In this document: positions 1-8,243 of the stretch, one piece after another
Layout of the letters: each line of letters opens with the position of its first letter
Position numbering within the stretch: the first letter of the stretch is position 1
Assembly: GCF_020731145.1 (NCBI RefSeq)
Contig: NZ_JAJFZN010000003.1
Span: forward strand, 248,001-312,000
DNA length: 64,000 bases
Direction of reading: 5' to 3'
DNA from: Sneathiella sp. HT1-7
Lineage (GTDB): Bacteria > Pseudomonadota > Alphaproteobacteria > Sneathiellales > Sneathiellaceae
The notes under the pieces: model-generated
Told to the model about the DNA's origin: nothing
Databases searched by the model: none
The model's input: the letters and a program-made list of their open reading frames with translations, nothing else
Translations under genes and position numbers: made by a program

Positions 1-787
1 ATGCAGAGAATTTTGGCTGCATGACAATCGTGCCGCCGATCCACAAGGTGCTCAGCATCGAGTAGGACTGCGCATTTGTGTGAAACATCGGAAGAAAAGC
101 CATGCAGACATCCTCATGCCGAAGCCGCATATGCACGACATTCATCTGCGCTCCCCAGATCGCATTGGCATGAGTCCAAAGGACGGCTTTCGGCCTTGAC
201 GTCGTGCCGGATGTGAATTGCACACCAAGATCCGCGAAAGGGTCAGCGGCGCGTTGCGGGCAGGGGGATGTCTCGGCAAGTAAGGCGCTGAAGGGGATAT
301 GAGGGAGATCAGCAGGCACGTCCGCTGGCGCCCCTGCGTCGTTATTCGTAACGGCCAGAATTTTGATGCCGGGAGCGGAGTCATGCACAAGCTTGGCGAA
401 GGACGGCTGCGTGATAGCGGCGACAATCTGGGCATGATCCGCAAAATAGGTCATGTCCCGGGCGACGGATCTGGTGTTGGTGGAGACAGCAACTGCGCCG
501 ATATGCGCACAAGCGAACCAGGAAATCAGAAATTCCGGGCTGTTGTCCAGGTGAAGCATGACCTTATCGCCCAGAACAACGCCGTTCTTGTGCAGAGCGG
601 CGGCAACTCGTTCCACACGTGCCGCAAAGTTGGCATAGGTGAAAGATTGGGATGCACCATCAAATGGTTCCCAAATTATAAAAGGTTTATCTGGGCAACG
701 CTCAACCCATTGGCGCAGCAGCCAAGGAATATCCCGACCTTCGACCATGGATTTATGGGATTGTGCGATGGTTTCAATAAGACTCAT
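1..787 (-). CDS. AMP-binding acyl-CoA ligase, partial (C-terminal part lies outside the window)
   Basis: The reverse strand reads open from an ATG at 787 to base 1, giving the first 262 residues of an ANL-superfamily acyl-CoA synthetase. The protein starts MSLIETIAQS. The nucleotide-binding P-loop reads FTSGTTSRPKAVLWTHAN near residue 202, and a conserved FLPMFHTNAQ stretch follows. An AGGT ribosome-binding site lies about ten bases before the ATG. The family makes acyl-CoA from a carboxylic acid, ATP and CoA. The overall look is of the crotonobetaine/carnitine-CoA ligase (CaiC-like) branch, but the substrate cannot be told from this half. The C-terminal domain with the catalytic lysine is cut off by the window edge, so integrity is unknown. 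Confidence 0.85.
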   Translation of the reverse strand, partial: MSLIETIAQSHKSMVEGRDIPWLLRQWVERCPDKPFIIWEPFDGASQSFTYANFAARVERVAAALHKNGVVLGDKVMLHLDNSPEFLISWFACAHIGAVAVSTNTRSVARDMTYFADHAQIVAAITQPSFAKLVHDSAPGIKILAVTNNDAGAPADVPADLPHIPFSALLAETSPCPQRAADPFADLGVQFTSGTTSRPKAVLWTHANAIWGAQMNVVHMRLRHEDVCMAFLPMFHTNAQSYSMLSTLWIGGTIVMQPKFSA

Positions 788-884
788 TTCTCAACTACCT
801 TTTTATTTTTTATAAATCATAAAAAGGAAACGGGATGAACGCCAGCTTCTCGTATCCATTCGCTGCCTTTTCCGCATTATGAAA

Positions 885-913
885 TGATCCGAACCGATCG
901 CGGCACCGTATAA
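885..913 (+). promoter_or_regulatory. ECF11 (RpoE)-type promoter of the DUF6134-SDR-NTF2 operon
   Basis: TGATCC at 885-890, then 16 bases, then CGTATAA at 907-913. This fits the -35/-10 pattern of RpoE sigma factors paired with ChrR. The ATG at 944 lies about 31 bases beyond the -10, with a GGGAGA ribosome-binding site between. The same motif and spacing occur at 8114-8142 (minus) and 8163-8191 (plus). Confidence 0.75.
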
Positions 914-943
914 AATGTATATCCATCAAACGGGAGATAACTC

Positions 944-1675
944 ATGACCGATGGTAAATATATTAGACGGTTTAGGCACGCTTTTTTTGATCTGCGAGTA
1001 CTTCTTTTATTAATGATGATGATCGGGATCCACGGCGCGGCGGCATCGTCGGATCGTGCCGTTGATCCGTTAAGCCTGTATGGCGAGAGGCATGAATTTT
1101 CCGTGCATCGTGATGGTGTTCCAGTTGGCAAGCATATGGTCTCTTTCGAGAGAGTGGGGGATGCCTATCGAGTTGATAGTGAATTAAATATTGAAGTTAA
1201 GTTCCTTGGTATCTCTCTTTACCGTTTTGATTACGAGAGTGAGGCTATTTGGTCGGAAGGCAAGCTGACGGCCATTGACATCAGGATAAATGATGATGGC
1301 ACAAACTCAAAAATACGCGGGATGCGTCATGTGGCTGCATTTGTAGTGAATGGCGAAGTTCACGCTACGACATCTCATCCGGAAGTCTATCCGACAAATC
1401 ATTGGCATAAAGGTGTTCTTGATCAATCCCGCCTTTTTAATACGCTGACCGGGAAAATGAACAACGTTACGATCACTGACACAGGTGAGGAAACGGTGCC
1501 CGTTCGCGGCGGCACTGTTCGGGCGACCCGTTATGTCTATGACGGAGAGTTGACGCTGATGTCTTGGTATGATCGCAAAGGGCGTTGGGTTAAAATGGCA
1601 TTCAAGGCTGAAGACAATTCGGATATGGTATATTTTTGCGAAACCTGCCCTGTGGAAGTCGGATTGAACGAATGA
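944..1675 (+). CDS. DUF6134-like exported protein
   Basis: A 243-residue protein of unknown function with a hydrophobic N-terminal segment (about residues 18-34, RVLLLLMMMIGIHGAAA) that looks like a signal peptide. The mature part is a beta-rich domain containing FLGISLYRF, then a W..G.L....I....DDG pattern, and PTNHWHKG. The same landmarks recur in the exported protein at 49792-50421, so the two are probably paralogues of the DUF6134 family. It is the first gene of a three-gene operon under an ECF11-type promoter. Its stop overlaps the ATG of the next gene (ATGA). By context it acts in the periplasm during the RpoE response, perhaps with the lipid-modifying enzymes nearby; no catalytic role can be assigned. 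Confidence 0.8.
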   Translation: MTDGKYIRRFRHAFFDLRVLLLLMMMIGIHGAAASSDRAVDPLSLYGERHEFSVHRDGVPVGKHMVSFERVGDAYRVDSELNIEVKFLGISLYRFDYESEAIWSEGKLTAIDIRINDDGTNSKIRGMRHVAAFVVNGEVHATTSHPEVYPTNHWHKGVLDQSRLFNTLTGKMNNVTITDTGEETVPVRGGTVRATRYVYDGELTLMSWYDRKGRWVKMAFKAEDNSDMVYFCETCPVEVGLNE

Positions 1676-2421
1676 CAAACAATGCCATTTGGATTGTTGG
1701 CGCCAGCAGCGGGATCGGCCGCGAGGTTGCCTTGCAATATGCGGATAAAGGCGTAGAGGTGATAATCAGCGCCCGCAGCAAGGAAAAACTAAATGAGGTT
1801 GTCACGTTTAAACCTGATTTGATTAAATCAGTGCCACTTGACGTAATGGATGAATGTTCGGTCAAGCTTGCAACCTACCAACTCTTTGCGGATGGAGAGG
1901 GACCCAAGACAGTTATTCTGAATGCAGGAGCTTATGCGCCAATGTCTTTCGATCATTTCTCCGCTGATAAGGCCATGGAGGTGATGGATGTAAACTATTC
2001 TGGCGTTGTTCGGCTCATTGAACGAATCCTGCCGCATTACCTTAGTGACGGATCCGGAAAGATTGTGGTTGTCGCCTCGGTCGCCGGGTATCAGGGGTTG
2101 CCGCTATCGCTTGCCTATGGGCCAACCAAAGCAGCGCTGATTAATCTATGTGAAGCCTTGCGGGTGGAATTGATGGGAAGTGGTGTGACGATCCAGCTTG
2201 TCAATCCAGGCTTCGTCAAAACGCCGCTTACTGCCGGAAACAATTTCCCCATGCCCTTCCTGATGGAAGTAGAAGATGCAGCGGCTAGCATGATAAAAGG
2301 GATAGAAGGGAATGCATTTGAGATTACCTTTCCGAGACGCTTTGCCTATATCCTGAAATTCATCCGGATGCTCCCTTACGTGATTTCTCTGCCGCTTATC
2401 CGAAAAGGAACCAGTGGATGA
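1672..2421 (+). CDS. Short-chain dehydrogenase/reductase
   Basis: A 249-residue classical SDR with the cofactor motif GASSGIG near residues 8-14, the NAG motif (LNAGAYAP, about 84), a catalytic Ser in VVASVAGY and YGPTKAAL (Tyr-xxx-Lys) near 148. The start at 1672 is chosen because it overlaps the previous stop as ATGA; an in-frame ATG at 1636 would add twelve residues inside the upstream gene and spoil the Rossmann start. The C-terminus is hydrophobic, suggesting membrane association and a lipid-like substrate. It sits between a DUF6134 gene and an NTF2-like gene, both overlapping it. SDR genes of this type accompany CFA-like and flavoprotein genes in RpoE/ChrR regulons. Confidence 0.9.
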   Translation: MTNNAIWIVGASSGIGREVALQYADKGVEVIISARSKEKLNEVVTFKPDLIKSVPLDVMDECSVKLATYQLFADGEGPKTVILNAGAYAPMSFDHFSADKAMEVMDVNYSGVVRLIERILPHYLSDGSGKIVVVASVAGYQGLPLSLAYGPTKAALINLCEALRVELMGSGVTIQLVNPGFVKTPLTAGNNFPMPFLMEVEDAAASMIKGIEGNAFEITFPRRFAYILKFIRMLPYVISLPLIRKGTSG

Positions 2422-2864
2422 CTGTCCCCAAGACGCATCAGGACCGGCTTGCGGCCTATATCCGTTATTTTGAGACGTTGACGCTGCAAACAATTGATGA
2501 TCTCGACAATTTGACGTCGGAAGGTTTCTCCTTTGAAGACCCGTTCAACCATCTGACCAACCGCCGAGACGTTAAACGCCTGTTCAAACAAATGTTCGAC
2601 GATATGGATCATCCGGCGTTCAAGATCAGCGCAAGCTACTGGGAGGAGGACGGCCAGACGGCGATATTGAAATGGCAATTTGCGGGCGACGCACACAAGA
2701 TTGGCAACCTCAATTTTGAAGGACTATCAGAAATTTATTTCGATGAGGCAGGTTTGATAATCCGCCATGTTGACTATTGGGACGCAGCCTCGCATTTTTA
2801 CGAAAAGGTTCCCCTGCTTGGCGGTGTGTTGCGACTGATCAGGAAGAAACTTCGTCTTTCTTGA
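2418..2864 (+). CDS. NTF2-like (SnoaL/ketosteroid isomerase-type) protein
   Basis: A 148-residue protein with the compact alpha+beta cone pattern of the NTF2 superfamily: an N-terminal helix (RLAAYIRYFETL), FEDPFNHLTNR, TAILKWQFAG, then IIRHVDYWDAASHFYEKVP. The H-D-Y-W stretch is typical of SnoaL-like members. It overlaps the SDR stop by four bases and closes the rightward RpoE-type operon. Its end overlaps by 26 bases the end of the convergent DUF3833 gene. Members of this superfamily act as isomerases, cyclases or binding proteins for hydrophobic ligands. A role in processing an oxidised or unsaturated lipid fits the neighbours but is inference. Confidence 0.85.
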   Translation: MTVPKTHQDRLAAYIRYFETLTLQTIDDLDNLTSEGFSFEDPFNHLTNRRDVKRLFKQMFDDMDHPAFKISASYWEEDGQTAILKWQFAGDAHKIGNLNFEGLSEIYFDEAGLIIRHVDYWDAASHFYEKVPLLGGVLRLIRKKLRLS

Positions 2865-3375
2865 AGAAGAGCGTTACCGTCCCGATGGTGAAGCCCCACC
2901 GTGTCACTGTTGCGCGATTGATGATCACTCCGCCCGGTTGACGATATAGCCAATCATCAAAAGCAACGCGCCAGACATTTTCGCCTACCTTTAAATCCAT
3001 GTCATAACGCCAGTTGAGCGCGTTCCCATAATGCACACCCTCAGCCGTACCGATAACATCGCCAGCAGTCCCTGAATAGTGATGGTCGCCTTCGCGCTGG
3101 ATGGTCCACACGCGCCGGTCCGTTTCGCCATCGCGATAGACGAAATACTCATCCAGTATCAGCGTATCGCCCTCGACCTTTCCATTGATCGTTACTTCAA
3201 ATTGACGGCGGAGATTGCCGAACCGGTCTTCGAAGATGCCCCAGGCCTTCGTCTGGCCCTCGAAATAATCGAAAAGTTCGAGAGGAGGGGTTGCTTCCGC
3301 GAATTGTTCCGCCTTCATCCCACTACATCCTGCTAAAATCGTCAAGGTGATCGCCACCATTAAGCCTTTGATCAT
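2839..3375 (-). CDS. DUF3833 family lipoprotein
   Basis: A 178-residue lipoprotein: MIKGLMVAITLTILAGC gives a signal peptide with lipobox LAGC, so Cys17 is probably lipidated. The mature domain contains LFDYFEGQTKAWGIFEDRFG and LDEYFVYRDGE, hallmarks of DUF3833, a family repeatedly found beside CFA-synthase-like and DUF1365 genes. It is the last gene of the leftward operon and starts 15 bases after the MFS gene. It probably sits at the periplasmic face of a membrane and helps handle modified lipids; this role is inferred from gene neighbourhood only. Confidence 0.88.
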   Translation of the reverse strand: MIKGLMVAITLTILAGCSGMKAEQFAEATPPLELFDYFEGQTKAWGIFEDRFGNLRRQFEVTINGKVEGDTLILDEYFVYRDGETDRRVWTIQREGDHHYSGTAGDVIGTAEGVHYGNALNWRYDMDLKVGENVWRVAFDDWLYRQPGGVIINRATVTRWGFTIGTVTLFFKKDEVSS

Positions 3376-3390
3376 ATTATCCTCACCGGG

Positions 3391-4725
3391 CTAAGCGAGT
3401 GACTGGTTGCGTCGCTGGAGCCGTAAATTAATTGCTTGCTGCTGTTGGGCTGTCAGGGGGTATCCCCACATCAGTGCGACAGCCGCTATCTTTAATACGG
3501 CGGGAAGCCAGCCATAGATCACCGCAAGTCTAAATGGATCGATTTCGGTAGTAGTTGGCGACATACTCGTTTCACCCTGACCCAGGATCAGGAACGCGGC
3601 GGCAACGCCGAGTCCGAGAGACAGCTTCGTCGCCATGCTCCAGAGCGCGAATAGGAAGGAAGAGCGGTCGCGGTGATTGAGATAATTATCCCAGTCGGCG
3701 ATATCGGATTGCATGGCCGGTGGTAGGGCAAGATCGGCGCCAAGGGAAAACCCAGTGATCAGGCAGATGACACCAAAGAAAACAATGTCTCCTGCACCGA
3801 TCATCGGGACGGTCAGAAACGCAAGGCAGGCGACCCCCATGGCGAGACCCCAGCTTCGATGCTTGCTGATGCGGGCGCTCAGCCAAATCCAGAGAGGTAT
3901 GCCGAGAATTCCGGACAGGAAATACACAAACAAGAGATACGAGTTATATGCCTCCGGTAGTTCAAGAACATGGGTTATGAACAACGGGAAGCAGGCGGTG
4001 GCTATGCCGATGGAGAGGCCGCTTAGAAACCAGGCGCTCAACAATCGAAAAAAGAGACGATTTCGGGACAAGCCGGACAGGGAGTTAAGAAGTTTAAGCG
4101 GAGGTTGTTTAACGCGGCCTGTGGGCAGGCTGAGAAGCAACGGAAAAACAATAACGCCGCAGCCAATGACGAAAATAGCGGCGTAGGCAAGCTGTTGCGA
4201 GGCACCATACTCGGCAGTGATGACGAGAAAAATACTGAGAGCCAGAATGCCGGTAAGGCCGGAAAGCTCACGTGCGGCGTTAAGATTGACCCGCGCGTTA
4301 TAGTCCCCGGTGAGTTCCACTGTCCAGGCAAGGTAAGGGATCTGAACGATCGTCCATCCAAGAAGCAACAGCCCATACCAGACAAAAAGATAGAGTTCGC
4401 CCGCCGTATCTGAGGGCGTAAAAAGGGCATAAAGCGCCGAGCCGCAAATAACGGCGCCGATAGTAATCTGGATCTTTTTCCCCATGTGCCAGCGACGGAT
4501 ATAATCAGAGAGCCAGCCAACAACAGGGTCGCTGATCACGTCGCTGATCCTCACCAGCAGGAGAATTATCCCTGTCTGCGCGAGGCCGAGCCCCACTGTT
4601 TCCGCATAGAATGCGGGTAGAAGTACGAACGCCGGAATCAGCGGCATCGCCATCACCGAGCCGGGCAGGGCATAGAATAGTATCGTTTTGTGCAAAAATT
4701 TAGCGGAGTTCGAAGATAACGACAT
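3391..4725 (-). CDS. MFS transporter of the GPH/MFS_2 type
   Basis: A 444-residue polytopic protein with about twelve membrane segments and the signature DVISDPVVGWLSDYIR after the second helix, typical of the glycoside-pentoside-hexuronide (melibiose carrier-like) group. The ATG at 4725 (MSLSSNSAKF) is preferred over an in-frame ATG at 4821, which lies deep in the preceding gene. The chosen start overlaps the CFA-like stop by 26 bases, so the two are translationally coupled. GPH-type transporters with CFA, DUF1365 and flavoprotein genes are a recurring RpoE-regulated set in alphaproteobacteria. The cargo is not known; a lipid or lipid precursor is plausible. Confidence 0.88.
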   Translation of the reverse strand: MSLSSNSAKFLHKTILFYALPGSVMAMPLIPAFVLLPAFYAETVGLGLAQTGIILLLVRISDVISDPVVGWLSDYIRRWHMGKKIQITIGAVICGSALYALFTPSDTAGELYLFVWYGLLLLGWTIVQIPYLAWTVELTGDYNARVNLNAARELSGLTGILALSIFLVITAEYGASQQLAYAAIFVIGCGVIVFPLLLSLPTGRVKQPPLKLLNSLSGLSRNRLFFRLLSAWFLSGLSIGIATACFPLFITHVLELPEAYNSYLLFVYFLSGILGIPLWIWLSARISKHRSWGLAMGVACLAFLTVPMIGAGDIVFFGVICLITGFSLGADLALPPAMQSDIADWDNYLNHRDRSSFLFALWSMATKLSLGLGVAAAFLILGQGETSMSPTTTEIDPFRLAVIYGWLPAVLKIAAVALMWGYPLTAQQQQAINLRLQRRNQSLA

Positions 4726-5944
4726 CAATTGATTTCTGGCGAAAACCGGCTTCGCAATATTGCAGATAAAATTCCCACATGCGCTTGAAACGCGCATCGA
4801 AACCCTGTGTTTCGACCTCATTCCATTTGGCGAGAAATTTTTCTTTCCAGATTTTGAGAGTAGTTGCGTAATCGCCGCCGAATTCCTCCCGGATATGCGC
4901 GGTCAGGCCGTTTCGTGCCGCCGCATCGATAAAGGCGGTTTTCGACGGGAGTTGACCGCCCGGAAAGATATATCGCTGAATGAAATCAGCGGAACTGCGG
5001 TAGGATTGATACCGGCTTTCATCAATGGTGATAACCTGTATTGCCGCTCGTCCGCCAACTTTTAAATTGCGTTTTATGGCAGCAAAGTAGCTATCCCAAT
5101 TTTCTTCCCCTACGGCTTCGAACATCTCAATTGAGACGATGGCGTCGAACTGGCCGTCCTGATCTCGATAATCCCGAAAATGGAAGCTATTCCGGGCGGG
5201 AACCGGTAACTTTTCTGACTTTTCATTCGCATAGGCGAGCTGTTCTTCAGATAGGGTAATACCTTCTACTTTTGCGCTATATTCCTCTGCGGCGAGGCGA
5301 GCAAATCCGCCCCATCCGCAACCAATTTCCAGCACATTCGCATTCTCATCGACGCCAGCAATGTCAGCGATACGGCGATATTTTTCGCGCTGTGCTTCGG
5401 CGAGCGATTGTCCTTCTCGAGTAAAGAGCGCGGCTGAATAGGTCATGGTTTCATCCAGCCAGCTTTGGTAAAATGCGTTGCCAAGATCGTAATGATAGGC
5501 AATGTTTCGTCGGCTTCCGGTCCGGCTGTTGCGCGCGCGCAGATGCTGGAGAAAATTGACAATCCCCGAAAGCCATTTGCCAAACATCGCTGACTTTAGG
5601 TTTTTTTCATTGAGTAAGCCGAGTTCTATGAGTGCGGTTATGTCCGGGCTGGACCAGTCACCCTCCATATAGCTTTCACCGAGGCCGATATCGCCTGATT
5701 TCAGAATACGCTTGGCTGCCCTGATATTATGTAGAAAGACCGTTGCCGCAGGCTCATCTGCGCGTAATGATCCAAATTTGAGTTTTGCTCCGGTCGGCAA
5801 GACAAGGGTCAGGTGACCTACGGCCATTCGTGACAGACTCATTGTCAGGGCTTTGAGCCAAGGGTCGGTCCGTTTGGGAAATGCCGCAATGAGATCCTTC
5901 GGATCACTGGCAATCATGTCAGTTTGCGGGGTGACATCCGTCAT
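4700..5944 (-). CDS. cfa: Cyclopropane-fatty-acyl-phospholipid synthase-like methyltransferase
   Basis: A 414-residue SAM-dependent enzyme of the Cfa family. The N-terminal lipid-binding part (to about 130) precedes IAYHYDLGNAFYQSWLD, the strongly conserved Cfa motif. The SAM loop VLEIGCGWGGFA lies near 205, and IEMFEAVGEENW and YIFPGGQLPS follow. The family transfers a methylene/methyl group from SAM to cis double bonds of phospholipid acyl chains. In ChrR/RpoE regulons, homologues have been linked to cyclopropane and to methylated furan fatty acids. The stop of DUF1365 and the start here are adjacent (no gap). Which product forms cannot be told from sequence. Confidence 0.93.
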   Translation of the reverse strand: MTDVTPQTDMIASDPKDLIAAFPKRTDPWLKALTMSLSRMAVGHLTLVLPTGAKLKFGSLRADEPAATVFLHNIRAAKRILKSGDIGLGESYMEGDWSSPDITALIELGLLNEKNLKSAMFGKWLSGIVNFLQHLRARNSRTGSRRNIAYHYDLGNAFYQSWLDETMTYSAALFTREGQSLAEAQREKYRRIADIAGVDENANVLEIGCGWGGFARLAAEEYSAKVEGITLSEEQLAYANEKSEKLPVPARNSFHFRDYRDQDGQFDAIVSIEMFEAVGEENWDSYFAAIKRNLKVGGRAAIQVITIDESRYQSYRSSADFIQRYIFPGGQLPSKTAFIDAAARNGLTAHIREEFGGDYATTLKIWKEKFLAKWNEVETQGFDARFKRMWEFYLQYCEAGFRQKSIDVVIFELR

Positions 5945-6745
5945 CTACTTCTCCTGATATTTTCCATATATGGAGGGGGTAACCGGTTTCGGGTTCGCTG
6001 CTTTCTTCTTGGGACGCGCCACAAGTTTCATCCCCTTCAGCCAGAGTTTCAGCGCTTCCCAATGGATGCCGACAATGACTTTGAGGCTGTTAAACGGAAA
6101 CTTGAACAACGCACGGCCAAGGGCGCCACGAGTAAGCGGGCTGCGCTGTCCGACGAACGACGCATTCATGACCGCTTTACCTTCATGGAACTGTCGGATG
6201 GAAAGCGCGATTGTCTCTCCGGGAGGTAATACCGAGAATTCATAGCGGCATTCCATCGGCATGAACGGGGAGACGTAGAATTCCTTTGAACAAGCTTGCT
6301 TCACCAACCCTCTTGAATCGGCGGGACCGGCTGGCAGGATGTAGCTGTGCTTCTCTCCAAATGTATTGCTGACCTCATAAACGAGGGTGACGAGATCATC
6401 ATTCGCGTCAAAACAGTAATATGTACTCAGCGGATTGAAGGCGTATCCAAATATACGCGGGATACAGAGTAATCGGACGGATGAAATCTCCGTTGCCAAC
6501 CCTTGTTGTTTTACCTGTTCAAGAATTCGCGCTTTTATATCCGTAGGCGTGCCATCACCAAAGTCCTTCGTGAAAAAAGAGACAAGGTTGCGTTTGTTGA
6601 CGGATAGAAAGGGAATATCTCTCCCCAGATCATCCAGTTCATCAAGATCGATGAGCAGATAAAAGATCCGGTAGTCGAGATGATGTCCCACGGGACTTAA
6701 ACGCCGATGGGTCACTATTCCATTATAAAGGCCGCTTTTTTGCAT
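5945..6745 (-). CDS. DUF1365 family protein
   Basis: A 266-residue protein starting MQKSGLYNGIVTHRRLSP at 6745; the in-frame upstream start at 6829 would lie inside the flavoprotein gene and is rejected. The family signatures VTHRRLSPVGHHLDYRIF, PRIFGYAFNPLSTYYCFD and KEFYVSPFMPMECRYEF are clear. The family has no proven reaction, but it is nearly always encoded between a flavin amine oxidase-like protein and a Cfa-like enzyme, as here. It starts five bases after the flavoprotein stop. It probably takes part in modifying phospholipid acyl chains under RpoE control. Confidence 0.92.
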   Translation of the reverse strand: MQKSGLYNGIVTHRRLSPVGHHLDYRIFYLLIDLDELDDLGRDIPFLSVNKRNLVSFFTKDFGDGTPTDIKARILEQVKQQGLATEISSVRLLCIPRIFGYAFNPLSTYYCFDANDDLVTLVYEVSNTFGEKHSYILPAGPADSRGLVKQACSKEFYVSPFMPMECRYEFSVLPPGETIALSIRQFHEGKAVMNASFVGQRSPLTRGALGRALFKFPFNSLKVIVGIHWEALKLWLKGMKLVARPKKKAANPKPVTPSIYGKYQEK

Positions 6746-6750
6746 CGGGC

Positions 6751-8079
6751 TCAGGCAACTTTCGCAAAGGGCTGTCCGGCTGCGTCTTTCGGCAAGTGAA
6801 TACGCGAACGAGACGGGTCGACATACCATGGCCGCTGGTGACCGCCTAACTCCTCTGCCATCGCAAGGCCGGACTGAATACCATCTTCATGAAAACCGTA
6901 ACCGAAATAACTACCACAGAACCAGAGGTTTTTTTGCCCTTGAAGGTTCCACAGCATTTTCTGCGCGGCGATGGCCGAATTATCGAACAGAGGATGATCG
7001 TAGGGAAAACTCCGGAGGACCGTTCCTTCTTTTGGTTCAAATGCCGGGTTAAGAGTCACAAAATAGTCTTTGTCTGTATGGAGGCCCTGAAGCCGGTTCA
7101 TCCAATAGGTCACAGAAAGCTCCTCTTTAGAGCCACTTTCCTGATTGCCGCCTATATAGTTCCAGCTTGCCCAGGCTTTACGCCGCTTTGGCATAAGGGA
7201 TGGATCAGTATGGAGGATCGCGAGGTTTTTCTCATACTTGAAAGACCCCAGAAGTTTTTTCTGCGCGGGTGTTGGTTCCGCGATCATGGCGAGAGCCTGA
7301 TCTGCGTGAGTGGCAAGCACGACATCGTCAAACTGTTGCACATGTCCGCCCCTGCATTCGACATGAACACCGGATTTCTCGATATGGACTGCGGCGACTG
7401 CACTGTTCAGGCGAATGCTGCCCGAGAGAGTTTCGGCAATCCGGTCGACATATTGGCGACTACCGCCAGTAACAGTCCGCCATTCGGGGCGATCCGAAAT
7501 TTGTAAAAGGCCGTGGTTCTGACAAAAGCGAATAAAGGCCGCGGCGGGGTAGTCCAGCATGTCTTTTGCGGGGGTTGACCAGATTGCCGCTCCCATTGGC
7601 AGCAGGTGATTGTCAATGAAATGACGTCCATAGCTGCCATGCACAAGGAACTTTCTTAACGTCCAATGCTCTGTTTCGGCACGATTCATAAGTGCCGGTG
7701 CTTCGCGATAGAATTTCAGAATGTCGCGGATCATTCCCCAATAGGCAGGCCGGAACAGATTTGATTTCTGGGCAAATAGTGCCGCCAGAGAAGTGCCGGC
7801 ATATTCAAGTTTCCCGTTGTCGAGGGAGGCGCTGAAAGACATTTCTGTCTGCTGAGTGGCAATATTAAGCTGTTCAAAAAAGGCGACGAGGTTAGGGTAG
7901 TTCAATTTGTTATATACAATAAAACCGGTGTCTATGAACTGACCGTCAATTTCAACGGTATTGCTGTGTCCGCCCAGACGATCATCTTTCTCGAACAGGG
8001 TCACGTCGTGATTTTGCGCTAACAGCCAGGCTGCTGACAATCCCGAAATACCGCTACCGATCACCGCAATTTTTTTCAT
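6751..8079 (-). CDS. FAD-dependent amine-oxidase-like protein (Cfa/DUF1365-associated)
   Basis: A 442-residue flavoprotein. The FAD Rossmann motif IAVIGSGISGLSAAW is at residues 4-18 and LFEKDDRLGGHSNTVE follows, with FIDTGFIVYNKLNYPNL typical of this subgroup. The C-terminal FAD-contact region reads WFCGSYFGYGFHEDGIQSG. It resembles carotenoid-desaturase/amine-oxidase-fold enzymes found with DUF1365 and Cfa in RpoE regulons, where one partner introduces unsaturation or oxygen into a methylated acyl chain. It is the promoter-proximal gene of the leftward five-gene operon, with an ECF11-type promoter about 35 bases upstream of its ATG, back to back with that of rpoE. Confidence 0.9.
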   Translation of the reverse strand: MKKIAVIGSGISGLSAAWLLAQNHDVTLFEKDDRLGGHSNTVEIDGQFIDTGFIVYNKLNYPNLVAFFEQLNIATQQTEMSFSASLDNGKLEYAGTSLAALFAQKSNLFRPAYWGMIRDILKFYREAPALMNRAETEHWTLRKFLVHGSYGRHFIDNHLLPMGAAIWSTPAKDMLDYPAAAFIRFCQNHGLLQISDRPEWRTVTGGSRQYVDRIAETLSGSIRLNSAVAAVHIEKSGVHVECRGGHVQQFDDVVLATHADQALAMIAEPTPAQKKLLGSFKYEKNLAILHTDPSLMPKRRKAWASWNYIGGNQESGSKEELSVTYWMNRLQGLHTDKDYFVTLNPAFEPKEGTVLRSFPYDHPLFDNSAIAAQKMLWNLQGQKNLWFCGSYFGYGFHEDGIQSGLAMAEELGGHQRPWYVDPSRSRIHLPKDAAGQPFAKVA

Positions 8080-8113
8080 TTATATATCCGTCGTTTTTTC
8101 GTCGATTTAAATG

Positions 8114-8142
8114 AGATACGCGAAAACTAACAGGATAGATCA
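8114..8142 (-). promoter_or_regulatory. ECF11 (RpoE)-type promoter of the flavoprotein-DUF1365-Cfa operon
   Basis: On the minus strand TGATCT (8137-8142) is followed by 16 bases and CGTATCT (8114-8120). Motif and spacing match the promoters at 885-913 and 8163-8191. The flavoprotein ATG at 8079 lies about 35 bases downstream. The two back-to-back -35 boxes in this divergent region are only about 20 bases apart. Confidence 0.75.
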
Positions 8143-8162
8143 CAAAAAAATTTGACCTAAAA

Positions 8163-8191
8163 TGATCTGGTTATTCAAATCTACCGTAATA
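8163..8191 (+). promoter_or_regulatory. ECF11-type promoter of rpoE-chrR (autoregulatory)
   Basis: TGATCT at 8163-8168, 16 bases, then CGTAATA (8185-8191). The same pattern lies on the opposite strand 20 bases away and upstream of 944. It implies that RpoE activates its own operon, as known for rpoE-chrR in Rhodobacter sphaeroides. Confidence 0.7.
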
Positions 8192-8243
8192 GGGTAGACT
8201 GAAACACGACACATTGTGGATGTCAGGTAAATTAAAGGCAAGC

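Noticed and set aside
299-838. Long rightward frame opposite the partial acyl-CoA ligase
   Set aside because: It lies antisense to a clear AMP-binding protein and its translation has no recognisable domain.
8214-8243. TTG 8214 or ATG 8220 as start of rpoE
   Set aside because: No good ribosome-binding site; ATG 8244 has AAAGG at the right distance.
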